Source: Prorocentrum cordatum (Eukaryota; Sar; Dinophyceae; Prorocentrales; Prorocentraceae). From it: DNA of 64,000 nucleotides. Shown here one piece after another: positions 63,861 to 64,000 of this stretch. Below the pieces are notes generated by a model, which was given only the letters and a program-made list of their open reading frames with translations, had not been told where the DNA came from and did no database searches. Location: NCBI GenBank assembly GCA_963575745.1, contig CAUYUJ010016689.1, forward strand, positions 199,001 to 263,000, written 5' to 3'. The first letter of the stretch is position 1. Each line of letters begins with the position of its first letter. A program made the position numbers and the translations under genes.

Positions 63861-64000
63861 CAATGGTTTGGGTTTCTTCATCGTGGGCAGTTAGGTGTGG
63901 CAGTTCGTCGAACCCTCTGGAAATCCATAATTGTTGTTCTTGCGTTTTTCTATGGTTTTTCCGAAAGGGTTTTTTTCGGGGGAGAACCCCTGAGAAATTT
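63861..64000. other. Unassigned window end
   Basis: A-rich and T-rich segments with no recognised feature. It may continue element B beyond the window. Confidence 0.3.

Overview
The window looks like nuclear DNA of a dinoflagellate. The decisive evidence is an exact copy of the conserved dinoflagellate spliced-leader sequence (DinoSL) at 7652-7673 and a one-mismatch copy at 49746-49766. Supporting signs are high GC content, very abundant simple repeats, retrotransposon-derived genes, and almost all credible reading frames lying on the + strand. The base composition would fit a GC-rich genus such as Prorocentrum, but that is a guess.

Layout. 1-7610: degenerate CTTGG-type repeat arrays, trinucleotide microsatellites and a few unresolved short reading frames. 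7611-15060: two copies of a ~1.5 kb dispersed repeat (here 'element A'). The first is interrupted by a complete 5.3 kb LINE retrotransposon (7653-12995) that starts with the DinoSL, ends in poly(A) and has a 17-bp target-site duplication. 15061-22825: microsatellites, a repeat array in reversed orientation, a ~2 kb AATGCCAA/GAATCCTTCT tandem family and one possible short gene. 22826-31140: two decayed genes (23943-24689 and 25500-30296), each behind a paralogous upstream repeat module. A 68-base poly(A) tract lies between them. 31340-32290: three tandem 177-bp repeats between 14-bp inverted repeats. 32760-38640: two arrays of a ~78-bp satellite with (CA)n tracts, separated by GC-rich DNA without a convincing gene. 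39842-46175: a small possible gene, CATC and CA microsatellites, a third copy of the upstream module and a large decayed alpha-helical protein gene. 46200-49745: simple repeats and a GGCGACCAT array that is an inverted relative of the one at 22826. 49746-54560: a second, older LINE of a different family with a zinc finger, endonuclease, reverse transcriptase and RNase H-like segment. 54561-58976: mostly GC-rich or simple sequence. 58977-63378: two more element A copies, one carrying a 1.55 kb insert with a ~900-bp (TAG)n array. 63381-63860: another CTTGG array of the type seen at 741 and 1744.

Functionally there is no conventional operon or pathway. The main story is retrotransposition: trans-spliced LINE transcripts copied back with their leader, nested insertion into repeats, and retained but broken genes. 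Every substantial gene has frame breaks or in-frame stops. Whether these are mutations, assembly errors or corrected at the RNA level cannot be decided from DNA alone.
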